Of a stretch of DNA of 64,000 bases, positions 1 through 8,806 are shown piece after piece; positions within the stretch are counted from its first letter, which is position 1; the number at the start of each line of letters is the position of its first letter. Both the position numbers and the translations under genes were made by a program. A model generated the notes under the pieces. It was not told the DNA's origin, ran no database searches, and worked only from the letters and a program-made list of their open reading frames with translations. The stretch is taken from contig CP150547.1 in the NCBI GenBank assembly GCA_049487715.1, forward strand, positions 1,178,001 to 1,242,000, given 5' to 3'. Origin of the DNA: Pycnococcus provasolii. Its lineage: Eukaryota > Chlorophyta > Pseudoscourfieldiophyceae > Pseudoscourfieldiales.

Positions 1-2
1 CG

Positions 3-3000
3 ACGCGCGCGAGCGACGCAGCGCAAAAGGGACTGCCCGACATGGCACAGCTAGACATCTTGCACGAGGCGGCACTTCTCGAGAACATCGAGGCGAGGTA
101 TAAGCGTGGGGACATCTACACAGCTTGTGGAAGCCTGCTCGTCTCTGTCAACCCGTACAAGAACTTGCCACTTTACTCGGACGAAGTCATCACACGCTAT
201 ATCGAGGCAGGGCGGAGCGATGCCAGGGCTGTTGCACGCTCGTTTGGAGCCGGCGGGTCTTCGGCGTCAAGGCACGCTGGCACGATTCTCATCGGCGCCC
301 TAGGAGGCTCGGCTCCGCTCCCGCCGCACCTGTTCGGGCTCGCGGAGTGCGCGTTGAGCCACATGGCGCGAACGGGTGGCGCGCAGATGATCCTCATCAG
401 CGGCGAGAGTGGCGCGGGAAAGACGGAGGGCACCAAGTACCTGCTGCGCTACCTCATGTCACGCTCGATCGAGAACACAGACGCGCTGCCCGCGGGGATA
501 GTCGGGCCGGGAAGCGGCGACGACGACGACGACGACGACGGCTCCGGTGCAAGTCTAGAGCACCGCATCCTGCTCACCAACCCCGTGCTCGAGGCTTACG
601 GAAATGCCATGACGCTGAAGAACGCCAACTCGAGCCGCTTTGGCAAGCTCTTCCGTCTCGCGTACTCGCCGACGCCGAGCGGCAGCATCGGGGGGGAATC
701 GTTCGTGCGCACAGCCACGATCCAGTCGTATCTGCTGGAGAAATCAAGGGCGGCTGTGGTGCCTACAGGTGAGAGGTCGTTCCACGCCTTGTACATGCTG
801 TGCCGAGGTGCGGACCCGGCGACGCGCGCGGCGCTCGGCCTTCACGCAGATCCGAGCAAACACGTGCTGCTGAACCAGGGCGGGGTTGTAGATATTGCTG
901 GCGTTGACGACGCCGCGCAATTCACGCAGGTGAACGAAGCGCTCTCCATGCTGCGCGTGGAGGACGCCGCGATAAGTGCGCTGAACATGCTGACCGCCGC
1001 CGTCATCCACCTCGGCGACGTGGAGTTCGCCGAGAGTCCAGACGGTGAGGGATCGCCCTGCATCCTTCGCAACGACGCCTCGCGCAAAGCTTGTGAGTTT
1101 GCCTCCAAGCTGCTCGGTGTGCCAGGGCTGGAGAAGTTGCTCGTGACCAAGGCTTTCACCGGAGGAGGGCGTTCTGCCGGGAGCCTGAAGGCACTGCCGC
1201 TTTCGCGACAGGAGGCGGAAGACTCGAAGCGTGCGCTCATACGATTCGTCTACAGCTGCGCATTCCAGTACGTCGTGGCGCGAGTCAACGACTCGATTCA
1301 TCTTGCAAAGCAAGGAATTCCGAGACGAGGCTCACGCGCTACGTCGCCTGACGTGGACGTGGGTATTCTTGACATCTTTGGATTCGAGGTGTTCAAAGAG
1401 AACGGCTTTGAGACGCTCTGCATCAACTACGCAAACGAGAAGCTTCACAGCGTTTTTGTTCAGTCGTTTTTCAAGACGGAGGTGGAGATGATGGAGGCGG
1501 AGGGCGTGGAAGTACCGACCGATCTCACGTATCAGGACAATCAGCCATGCCTTGATCTGCTGGAGATGCGCAATCACGGCATCATCGACGTGCTGCACGA
1601 GGAGTGCACCATCGCCAGGTCGACGGCGCAGTCGCTGGCCAACAAGATCAAGAGCGTTTGCTCGTCGAGCAAATACTACAGAAATGCCCACCCGCGAAAC
1701 GGCCCAACCGCCTTTGTGATCGTGCACTACGCCGGCGACGTGACGTACCACACGAACGGCTTCATTGACAGAAATCGCGACCTGGTGCGCAGCGACGTGC
1801 GCGTGGCGCTCGAGGCGAGCAGTGACCCGCACGTCAGCGCGTGCCTGAAGCTTGGCGGAAGCCATCACCTCCACCACGATGGTGAGCCGAATAAGCGCAT
1901 GAAGACAGTTGCCACGGAATTCCGCAACTCTCTTGCCGAACTCTTCAATCTGCTGAGCAGTGCCCGCACGCACTTCGTTCGCTGCATCAAGCCAAACAGC
2001 AGCCAAAGTTCGGACATGCTTGAGCGAAGCATGGTACTCGATCAGATGCGCTACTCAGGACTTCAGGATCTGATTCGTGTTCGACTCTCGGTGAACACAT
2101 TTGGACATCGTCTGAGCTACATCGAGGCATGCGAGCTGTACACCAACGCGCCTGCGTCAAGCATAGAGACGTCGCGCGCGGTTGTCAAAAAGCTGCTTGC
2201 GGACAGGCGCATGAAGGAAAATGTAGACTACAAGCTCGGGAGGACCATTTTGTTCTGCAAGGATTCGGAATTCGTGGAATTCCTGGAGATGCGACCCAAT
2301 GCCGCATTGGTCATTCAAAAGTGCTACCGTATGTTTGTGCAGCGGAAAGCGTACGAGAAGAGGCGAAGTGCGGGGTACCTCGTGATGTTCTTCTACCGAC
2401 GGCGTATGCTTCGCCGCAGGCTTTTCGCATACGTCGAGGCATCTTGGGTTGAGCACAATCGACGCAAGGGCATCGAGGTGGCTGCCACAAAGCGCAAGCG
2501 CGAGGAGGAGGAGGCGGTGCGTGTTGAGGCTGAGCGCAAGGCTGCGGCTGAAAGAGCTGAGGCTGAGCGCAAGGCTGCGGCTGAAAGAGCTGCGGCCGAT
2601 GCGGCAAAAAGGGAAGAGGAGATGCGCAAGGCTCAGGAAGCGGAGAGAATAGCGCTGGAACGTGCACGTCAGGAGGACGAAAGGCGCATGAGACACGCGG
2701 AAATGATTGAAGAGCAGGCGAAGCTGCGCCGCGAGCTGGAGGAGATGGAGCTTGCTCGTCGCGATGCGGCGGAGGGGTCGGCCAACGTGCAGGCTCAGGC
2801 GGCACGTGAGCGTGGAGAGTTGATTGCGCGCGCCGAGGCACTCGAGGCGAGCCGCAACGACATGGAGGGCAGCTTGCACGCTTCGACCGAACGTGTGAAG
2901 GAGCTCGAGAAGGAGCTCGAATCGGTTCGCGGCTTTGCAGCAAACATGAAGCTTCGCTCAGAGGAGCTTAGCATCGTGAAAGAGCAGCTCGCCGAGGAAG

Positions 3001-3749
3001 AGAGGCTACGCCGTTTGGCTGAGGCAAACACGAACGAGCTCGAGGGCAAGGTGCTTTTCTGGAAGCGCATGGCTGAGGATGCCAGTGCACGACGCGGCAA
3101 ATTTGCTGAGGCGCCGGCTCCAGAGATCGAGCCAGTGACTCCTATGAGCCCGGGAACCCAGCTGGACATCGCGCAGCAGCTTGTCGACGCAAGGGCGGAG
3201 CTTGCGAAGATTGAGGCAGAGCTGCTTCAACAGCGACGCGCGGTGGATGCAATGGAGTCCGAGCGCGTGCAGCGTGAGGCGCACTACGCGCAGATCGAGG
3301 AGCGTCAAGCCTACTCTCTGACGAAGATTAAGGAGGTACCATCGGTTGGTTCTGCCGAGGACCTTGCATTATCAGCGGCGCAGCGATCGACCACGCCCCT
3401 TCGCGCGGGTGCAGGAGGCTCTCAGTCTCGTATTCACGCGCTCGAGGCGGTGGTTCTCCGTCTTCGTGAACAGCTCGTTACCGTGGAGGCGGTGAACAAA
3501 TCTCGCCTGCGCGTTGCCACAGCGAATGGTCCAGCTTCATCGCCTTCGCGCGCCGGCAACGATGGCAACACTCTTGCCGCGGCGGTGGCACGCATGGAGT
3601 TCTGGCGCCGCGAGGCTACCGCTCTGCGGAGTGCGTGCTGGCCGTCCGCGGCTGCTGCGTATCGCAACATCGCAAGCACCAAAACACCGCCACAACTGGA
3701 CTCGGCTAGGCGCATTGCTTGGAAAAATGGCGGATCGCCGCTTGATTAA
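3..3749 (+). CDS. Myosin heavy chain, 5' end cut by window edge
   Basis: ATP-driven actin motor. The frame is open from base 3 and reads GLPDM just before the ATG at 42, matching the conserved run-up to the myosin core, so the ATG at 42 is internal and the N terminus lies outside the window. Numbering from that Met: P-loop GESGAGKT 121-128, switch I NANSSRFG near 194-201, switch II DIFGFE 444-449, actin-side HFVRCIKPN near 645. One or two IQ motifs start near 754, followed by a Glu/Arg/Ala coiled coil to about 1100 and a short tail. No DIL/globular tail is seen, so it is not a typical class XI myosin; class VIII or an algal class is more likely. Oddities: seven Asp in loop 1 (near 160-166), a roughly 40-residue insert near residues 50-90, and a 33-bp direct duplication in the coiled coil near 2526-2591. 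Uninterrupted by introns here. Confidence 0.93.
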   Translation, partial: TRASDAAQKGLPDMAQLDILHEAALLENIEARYKRGDIYTACGSLLVSVNPYKNLPLYSDEVITRYIEAGRSDARAVARSFGAGGSSASRHAGTILIGALGGSAPLPPHLFGLAECALSHMARTGGAQMILISGESGAGKTEGTKYLLRYLMSRSIENTDALPAGIVGPGSGDDDDDDDGSGASLEHRILLTNPVLEAYGNAMTLKNANSSRFGKLFRLAYSPTPSGSIGGESFVRTATIQSYLLEKSRAAVVPTGERSFHALYMLCRGADPATRAALGLHADPSKHVLLNQGGVVDIAGVDDAAQFTQVNEALSMLRVEDAAISALNMLTAAVIHLGDVEFAESPDGEGSPCILRNDASRKACEFASKLLGVPGLEKLLVTKAFTGGGRSAGSLKALPLSRQEAEDSKRALIRFVYSCAFQYVVARVNDSIHLAKQGIPRRGSRATSPDVDVGILDIFGFEVFKENGFETLCINYANEKLHSVFVQSFFKTEVEMMEAEGVEVPTDLTYQDNQPCLDLLEMRNHGIIDVLHEECTIARSTAQSLANKIKSVCSSSKYYRNAHPRNGPTAFVIVHYAGDVTYHTNGFIDRNRDLVRSDVRVALEASSDPHVSACLKLGGSHHLHHDGEPNKRMKTVATEFRNSLAELFNLLSSARTHFVRCIKPNSSQSSDMLERSMVLDQMRYSGLQDLIRVRLSVNTFGHRLSYIEACELYTNAPASSIETSRAVVKKLLADRRMKENVDYKLGRTILFCKDSEFVEFLEMRPNAALVIQKCYRMFVQRKAYEKRRSAGYLVMFFYRRRMLRRRLFAYVEASWVEHNRRKGIEVAATKRKREEEEAVRVEAERKAAAERAEAERKAAAERAAADAAKREEEMRKAQEAERIALERARQEDERRMRHAEMIEEQAKLRRELEEMELARRDAAEGSANVQAQAARERGELIARAEALEASRNDMEGSLHASTERVKELEKELESVRGFAANMKLRSEELSIVKEQLAEEERLRRLAEANTNELEGKVLFWKRMAEDASARRGKFAEAPAPEIEPVTPMSPGTQLDIAQQLVDARAELAKIEAELLQQRRAVDAMESERVQREAHYAQIEERQAYSLTKIKEVPSVGSAEDLALSAAQRSTTPLRAGAGGSQSRIHALEAVVLRLREQLVTVEAVNKSRLRVATANGPASSPSRAGNDGNTLAAAVARMEFWRREATALRSACWPSAAAAYRNIASTKTPPQLDSARRIAWKNGGSPLD

Positions 3750-3810
3750 GAAATTCTTTTGTGCAATTATGAAAATTAGAGTACTCTTTTATTACTTTCG
3801 TATAATATCG

Positions 3811-6477
3811 TCAACGCCACTCGCGCACGGGAGAGAGCACAAATGCGTGCCAATCAGTCGTGCCTAGTGTGGACCCCCCTCCGCCATCACGCTGCCGCAG
3901 GTTGGCTGCCGGCGCGGTGGTTGCGCAGTCCTTGACGTTCACGCCAAAGTGCTGCGACAGGAGCTCACTTAGACGCTCGAATGTGATCTGCCCACTAGCG
4001 TTCGATTCCTTTGCCACAGCGCGCCTCAGGTTGGCGTGGCGAGCACATGCTGCAGCACCCAGATGTTGGATGAGGCTGTGCACCGCCTCGTTGTCGCGCG
4101 CCTGCTGGTCAACCTGCGAGGACAATTGCTGCTCCAGATTCTTCACGCGTTCCTCCAGACGCCTCGACTCCGCACGGCTCGTTTCGAGCTCTGTCTCAAG
4201 GAGCACGGTGGCAGCGGCACTTTCCGCCTGGCACGCCTTCAGCGCGCCATCCTTCGCATCGCAGGTGGCGACGAGGCGACTCACCTCGAGCTGCAGAGGA
4301 CGGAGCATGCGGACTTCCGCCTCCGCAGAAGCGCGCCCTCTCTCAGACACGGCCAGCGTCTTCGCCTGCCTTCGCAGTTGGCGCAAGCCAGCCGGCGTTA
4401 GCCCGTCAAGCGCGACGCGCTGCGAGTTCGCGACTCTCCGACGCCAAGCAATGAGAATTGCCCATTTTCGACGAGTGCTTGAACGGCTCGCGTGTCGCCA
4501 CAGGGCCACTCGCGATCCACGCACCCAAATTACGCGCGCACGCCACATATCGAAACTGCAGCGAGCGTCCATGCGTTGCATGCGCCGTGAGATGCTGGCA
4601 GCCACTCGGCGTATTCGACGCTCGAGTAGAACCAGCGCAGCCCACGAGCGAAGAGAACCGCGTGTTGCGAAAACACGCCGCCGCTCACGCAGCTTGAGAT
4701 CGAGATCACGCACCATCACCTCCCTTTTCGAGATTGCGCGCCAGGAGCGGAAGTTGATTCTCGTGGCTGTGCCACGGCGACGTAGGCGTAGCAACGCAAA
4801 TGCGATAATCTGTGCGGTCGTCGCGCGCCAGGCACGCAGCACATACTGGCGCGTGCAACGTCCGAGACGCCTTCCCGCGGCGGCGAAGAGCGATCGCACG
4901 TGGCGAGCCCGTCTTGTGGCAGAATGCCAGGCGAGAAGAGCACCTCGACGCGCGCGACGTGTGACGCGAAGCCTGCGGCTCGCGGCGAGTGCTTCCTCTT
5001 CACAACCCGTTCCGACACGATTCCTCCACGTGCGCACGACGCGTCGCATCTGATACGAGCTCAATCGTCGCGCGAAGTGTAGCAGTCCCGCGTGCGCTCG
5101 CGAACATGTTCGGATGTACCGCAGCCATGCGCGAAGCGTTCGTCGCCCACGACGCCTTTGCAAGGCTTTCGCAATACGCGACCATCTCCGCATGGAGCTG
5201 AGCTGTTTTGTGCGTCGCATCTTAGCCACCACACGGCGCACCGATCGCGTGCGATGTGCAGCCGCTCTCCACATGCGCATGGCACGTGCGGCAAAAGAGA
5301 GTACACCGCGACGCACGACACGAAGCCTGCGACGCGCTGCTAGAGCATCAGCTTGAGCGCCCGTCCCCACGCTGCTCCTCCATGCGCGCACGATGCGTCG
5401 GATCCGATGCGAGGATAAGCGCCTCTCGTGGCCTGACAGGCTTGAGCGTGCGCATGAGAAAATTCGTGCTTGCCGCAGCCAAGCGCGAAGCATGCGAAGT
5501 AGCAAACCTCGTCGCATCTTGGCCATCGCACGGCGCGCCACGTTCTCCGCACGTTTCGCCGCCTCTGCAGGATCCGGCTGTGAACCGTCAAGGGCAAGGC
5601 GAAGATCAAGCTCACGAGTCACGGGTGAGCGGATCGGCGACGACGGCATGCCGAGCGGCCCACGCTTGAGCGCGCCAGTGAGCGGCGTGGCTGGAGCGCT
5701 GGAGGCGTTGGCGCGGTCGGGTGCAGGTGTAAGCGCAGGCGGAGGCGTTGATGGAGTGGAAGGCAGCCACGGCGAGTTCGACTGACACGGCGACTGCGCA
5801 GACCCGTCGGAAGAACTTGATTCGTCGTCGACGTCGCCGTTGTCGTCGTCGTATTGCGCACCTGGCTGTGGGTTGGCAGGTTGTACGCTTTTTCTCCACG
5901 CTGCAATTGCCTCGCGCATAGTTGCACCAGCAGCAACGCCTTCCAGATACCTGAACTCGTCGTCGTCTTCGTCGTCTTGTCTTGTGCCGGCATTCTCCTG
6001 CCCAGCTCCGCAGAAGAGGCACCGTCCATCGACGAAGACGGATGTCGTTGCGCCCGACATGTTCGGAGCTGGCGCCAAAGCCTTTTTCTCTCCGACACCT
6101 CTTCTTTGTGTTTTGTTATTTTGAACTCTTGCTTTGAGCGCCACGGACGCCTTGTCCACGACCTCAAGGAGCCGTGGTGGTGCCTGCTCTGCGACGTTGG
6201 CACGCGCATCTGTTGGTGCGTGTGCTTTTGGCGCGTTCAGCAGGCCAACGTGAAGGAAAACACGCCGCCACGTGTGCCTCGCTCTCCTAGAAGCGGATGC
6301 GCGCAAAGATGCCAGCGCTTTAGTTCGCGCGTCGTCAGGCACATCGCCGTCATTTCTCGTAGGGGCGCGCGGCAGAGTCTTCGTGCAATCATAGTCGCCG
6401 TGTTCTGTGGTGAGAGAGACCACGGCGTCCGTGAGGAGACCGCCGCCGTCTTGTGCGTGTGAAGGTCGACCTGCCAT
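3811..6477 (-). CDS. Sfi1-like Trp-repeat protein (probable centrin-binding/centrosomal)
   Basis: About 888 residues from the ATG at 6477. The middle two-thirds is a series of basic helical units, each with a central aromatic motif such as RAWLR, RAWRS, RMWRA, RTWRN, RSWRA or DMWRA, spaced about 25-35 residues. This spacing and the Arg/Leu-rich helices are those of Sfi1-type repeats, which bind centrins along one long helix in spindle-pole and basal-body structures. The N-terminal third is Pro/Ser/Asp-rich with a CLFCGAG motif. The C terminus has a coiled coil (EERVKNLEQQL) and then a region with an ERLSELLSQHFGV segment. A coiled-coil W-repeat protein of other function cannot be excluded. 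Converges with the myosin gene, with 61 bp between the two stop codons. Confidence 0.6.
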   Translation of the reverse strand: MAGRPSHAQDGGGLLTDAVVSLTTEHGDYDCTKTLPRAPTRNDGDVPDDARTKALASLRASASRRARHTWRRVFLHVGLLNAPKAHAPTDARANVAEQAPPRLLEVVDKASVALKARVQNNKTQRRGVGEKKALAPAPNMSGATTSVFVDGRCLFCGAGQENAGTRQDDEDDDEFRYLEGVAAGATMREAIAAWRKSVQPANPQPGAQYDDDNGDVDDESSSSDGSAQSPCQSNSPWLPSTPSTPPPALTPAPDRANASSAPATPLTGALKRGPLGMPSSPIRSPVTRELDLRLALDGSQPDPAEAAKRAENVARRAMAKMRRGLLLRMLRAWLRQARIFSCARSSLSGHERRLSSHRIRRIVRAWRSSVGTGAQADALAARRRLRVVRRGVLSFAARAMRMWRAAAHRTRSVRRVVAKMRRTKQLSSMRRWSRIAKALQRRRGRRTLRAWLRYIRTCSRAHAGLLHFARRLSSYQMRRVVRTWRNRVGTGCEEEALAASRRLRVTRRARRGALLAWHSATRRARHVRSLFAAAGRRLGRCTRQYVLRAWRATTAQIIAFALLRLRRRGTATRINFRSWRAISKREVMVRDLDLKLRERRRVFATRGSLRSWAALVLLERRIRRVAASISRRMQRMDARCSFDMWRARVIWVRGSRVALWRHASRSSTRRKWAILIAWRRRVANSQRVALDGLTPAGLRQLRRQAKTLAVSERGRASAEAEVRMLRPLQLEVSRLVATCDAKDGALKACQAESAAATVLLETELETSRAESRRLEERVKNLEQQLSSQVDQQARDNEAVHSLIQHLGAAACARHANLRRAVAKESNASGQITFERLSELLSQHFGVNVKDCATTAPAANLRQRDGGGGSTLGTTDWHAFVLSPVREWR

Positions 6478-7123
6478 GCGCCGAGGCACGGTCAATCACG
6501 TCTAAAGCTTAAGCGGGAACGAACGTGAACGTGCGGGCCGCGCGTTGGGCAGGCACACCCAATGGGAAGCAGAAGGAACCACTTCAAAAGCGACAAACAA
6601 AATAAATGCGAGGCTCATTTGAATCCTCAGTTGAAGTGCGTGCGTGCGATCCTCCTCCTACTGTACCATCCACCTAAACGACGAAACGTGCTTGACAGTA
6701 GCCTACCACAAATGGTATGTACGACAGGAGCATGAGCATGACGACAACAACTAACCTTAAAATTTACATTAAACTTTACATTTCAGGGGAGCAGCCTGGT
6801 CCATAGACTAAGAACTACTTATTTCACCAACCTTTGACGTTCGTCACGACGATCTTCATTCCTCCCGATGATCGATGAGGAACATCAACTGGTATCATCC
6901 TGAGGAGGAGCTTCACCATGGAGCTCAGCCAAGTTCAGTTTACAGTTGTATTTTACCACTTTGTACCACTTTGTACACCTGCTTTGTACCACTTTGTACT
7001 ACCGAGCTGCAGCTTGGAGCCGCGCAAGGCGGAGGCGCACTTACCAAGTCCGTGACTGCTGGCGGGCCGGCAAGTCGTGCCGGCGTGTACGCAGGGGATG
7101 TGGTCAAGTGCACGGATGTTATC
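6478..7123. other. Intergenic, AT-richer; 10-bp tandem repeats
   Basis: 646 bp between the start of the W-repeat gene and the end of the next minus-strand gene. It probably contains the W-repeat promoter. The unit TACCACTTTG recurs between about 6954 and 6995. A short PDZ-like coding remnant follows (separate entry). No RNA gene was recognised. Confidence 0.6.
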
Positions 7124-7150
7124 TTACATGTGCCACGCGTCGCACAGTTG
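7004..7150 (+). pseudogene. Possible PDZ-domain fragment
   Basis: In one plus-strand frame the sequence reads LGAAQGGGALTKSV, then AGGPASRAGVYAGDVV. This resembles the carboxylate-loop to GDxI part of a PDZ domain, where V-x-GGPA-x-RAG-x-x-x-GDVI is typical. Only about 30 residues match. The frame upstream is tandem repeat, and downstream it runs antisense into the neighbouring gene. It is either a relic of a duplicated PDZ protein or a chance match in GC-rich sequence. Confidence 0.25.
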
Positions 7151-8608
7151 CTGGTAGTGACGGCGCGCGTCGGTCGAGGATGATTCGGAATAAAGACGAG
7201 CCTCTGCCGTGGACACTGGTATTCGTGGCACGTCAACAAGTGCCGCGCCGCCGGTTCGCACAGCACGCGCCACCTCCGACCACAGTGCAGCCTCGCGATT
7301 GTACCGCGTAGCAGAAGGCGCACGTGCGCGAGCTTCCCATGCCGCCTCGGCGGCGCCTTGCAAGTGCACCGATGGCTCACGCGCTGACACGCGCGGCACG
7401 GCTGTGGCTGGCCGTCTCGTTGGTACCGCCATCGAGGGACCTCGCATCGCATCCATCAGCTCACCAGCCTCGTGCAGCTGCGCGACATCGCGCGCTCGCA
7501 GGCTTGTTGGCATGCTGCGTCGCACGTGGCCGGAGTCTGTTCGGCTTTGCACGTGCGAAATCGGAACAGGTCGGCTTACGACAGAGGAACGCGTGGTTTG
7601 GCGCCGAAGATATTGTCGAGGTCCCGCGCCCGTGCGCGCTCCCTCGACACCGCCAGCGCCAGTGGCCCGAGGTGGCTGCAAGTCCACCATACCTCCATCT
7701 TCACCTTGTGCTTCTAAGCTCTGGCCTAGCCGCATTGCACGGCGGCGGCTGTGATTTAGGGCTGCTCGGCGCTTCAGGACTGCAAGAGGCGAGGCGGGTG
7801 ACGATGTGCTAGGGCGTGGTGGCGTTTGTGAACGAAGCGCTTCAAGACTCTCCTGCGCGACCGCCACCGACCAGCTAGGCGCCTGCCGAGTTTGTGGCCT
7901 AGGCCTGCGCTGTCGCATGCGCAGCTTGTCGAGACTTTCGCTCCTTATGGCCACCGACCACGAGGGCGCACGCGTGATGGTCGTTGGCGCACTGGCCGGC
8001 CGTTCGCTAGCTCGTGCGTGTTGCTGCTGCCAAGATACGCGCTGTTCAGGAACCAGAGCACCAACATCCTCGAGCTCTTCCTCGTCGTCGTCGTCGTCGT
8101 CAAAGCCGCCTTCGTCAAAGCCGCCTTCGTCAAAGCCGCCTTCTTCAAAGTCGTCGTAGTCGTCGTCGTCAAACTTGTCTTCTTCTTCGTCACTCCCGAC
8201 CTGTTCCTGGGAATGTCGTATACCCGCCGCCGCCGCTGCCGCACGCCGCAGTGGCGTCGTCGCCGTCCTTTGCCTAGCATCTGCGCGCTTTCTCGTCACA
8301 TGTCGCTCTTGTCGACTCTGCGCAACTTCTCTTCGTGGCTCCTCTGCCGGAGACCTTCTCCGAGCGTTTGCCGCCACCTCGGCCGCACGCAAGGCTTGCC
8401 GACGGGGAGAGTGCATTGGCTGCGGCCTCGACGACTTAACCGAAGAAGGCATCGGGCGCTCTCTTGCCGTGCGCCAGTCCGAAGACCCCGACGACGCCGA
8501 AGATACCGTCGACGAGTCCGAGTCTAAGTCAGCCGCCACCGCGGCGGCCATCGCGGCGGCGGTGGCGGCCAGAGGCGTGGGCATGCGGGTGGCGCCCGAC
8601 GAGGGCAT
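7124..8608 (-). CDS. Unknown low-complexity protein
   Basis: 494 residues from the ATG at 8608; the longer open frame upstream begins with GTG. No family recognised. Features seen: an Ala-rich N terminus, an Arg/Ser-rich stretch, a Gly-Phe-Asp/Glu acidic repeat near residues 150-175 (DEGGF units encoded by a 15-bp DNA repeat at about 8098-8152), and two copies of a motif reading APSWSVA, two to four residues, ESL, three residues, LR, near residues 230-280. The C terminus is more ordered and holds WSEVARAVRTGG and a final YQQLCDAWHM. Sustained coding bias supports a real gene. No membrane segment or signal peptide. Confidence 0.6.
   Translation of the reverse strand: MPSSGATRMPTPLAATAAAMAAAVAADLDSDSSTVSSASSGSSDWRTARERPMPSSVKSSRPQPMHSPRRQALRAAEVAANARRRSPAEEPRREVAQSRQERHVTRKRADARQRTATTPLRRAAAAAAGIRHSQEQVGSDEEEDKFDDDDYDDFEEGGFDEGGFDEGGFDDDDDDEEELEDVGALVPEQRVSWQQQHARASERPASAPTTITRAPSWSVAIRSESLDKLRMRQRRPRPQTRQAPSWSVAVAQESLEALRSQTPPRPSTSSPASPLAVLKRRAALNHSRRRAMRLGQSLEAQGEDGGMVDLQPPRATGAGGVEGARTGAGPRQYLRRQTTRSSVVSRPVPISHVQSRTDSGHVRRSMPTSLRARDVAQLHEAGELMDAMRGPSMAVPTRRPATAVPRVSAREPSVHLQGAAEAAWEARARAPSATRYNREAALWSEVARAVRTGGAALVDVPRIPVSTAEARLYSESSSTDARRHYQQLCDAWHM
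8098..8152. repeat. 15-bp tandem repeat inside a gene
   Basis: About four copies of TCGTCAAAGCCGCCT-like units. On the minus strand they encode the DEGGF repeat. In-frame length keeps the reading frame intact. Confidence 0.85.
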
Positions 8609-8806
8609 GTTTCGAACCGAGGGAGTTGAGGGAGGGAGCTGCGAAGCGGAACTCCGCCCGGGGAACTCCGACACCCCGGGGCGATCGCGTGGTTCTATTT
8701 TACCACCCTAAGTTTGTGATGGAACTCCCCAAAGAAAGGTTAGTTAGGACCACAGTGTAGTACTAGGATGGAATGTACACTACAATCAGACACGTTACAA
8801 AAATCA

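Noticed and set aside
42-44. ATG at 42 as the true myosin start
   Set aside because: The frame is open upstream and already encodes conserved myosin residues, so the start is outside the window.
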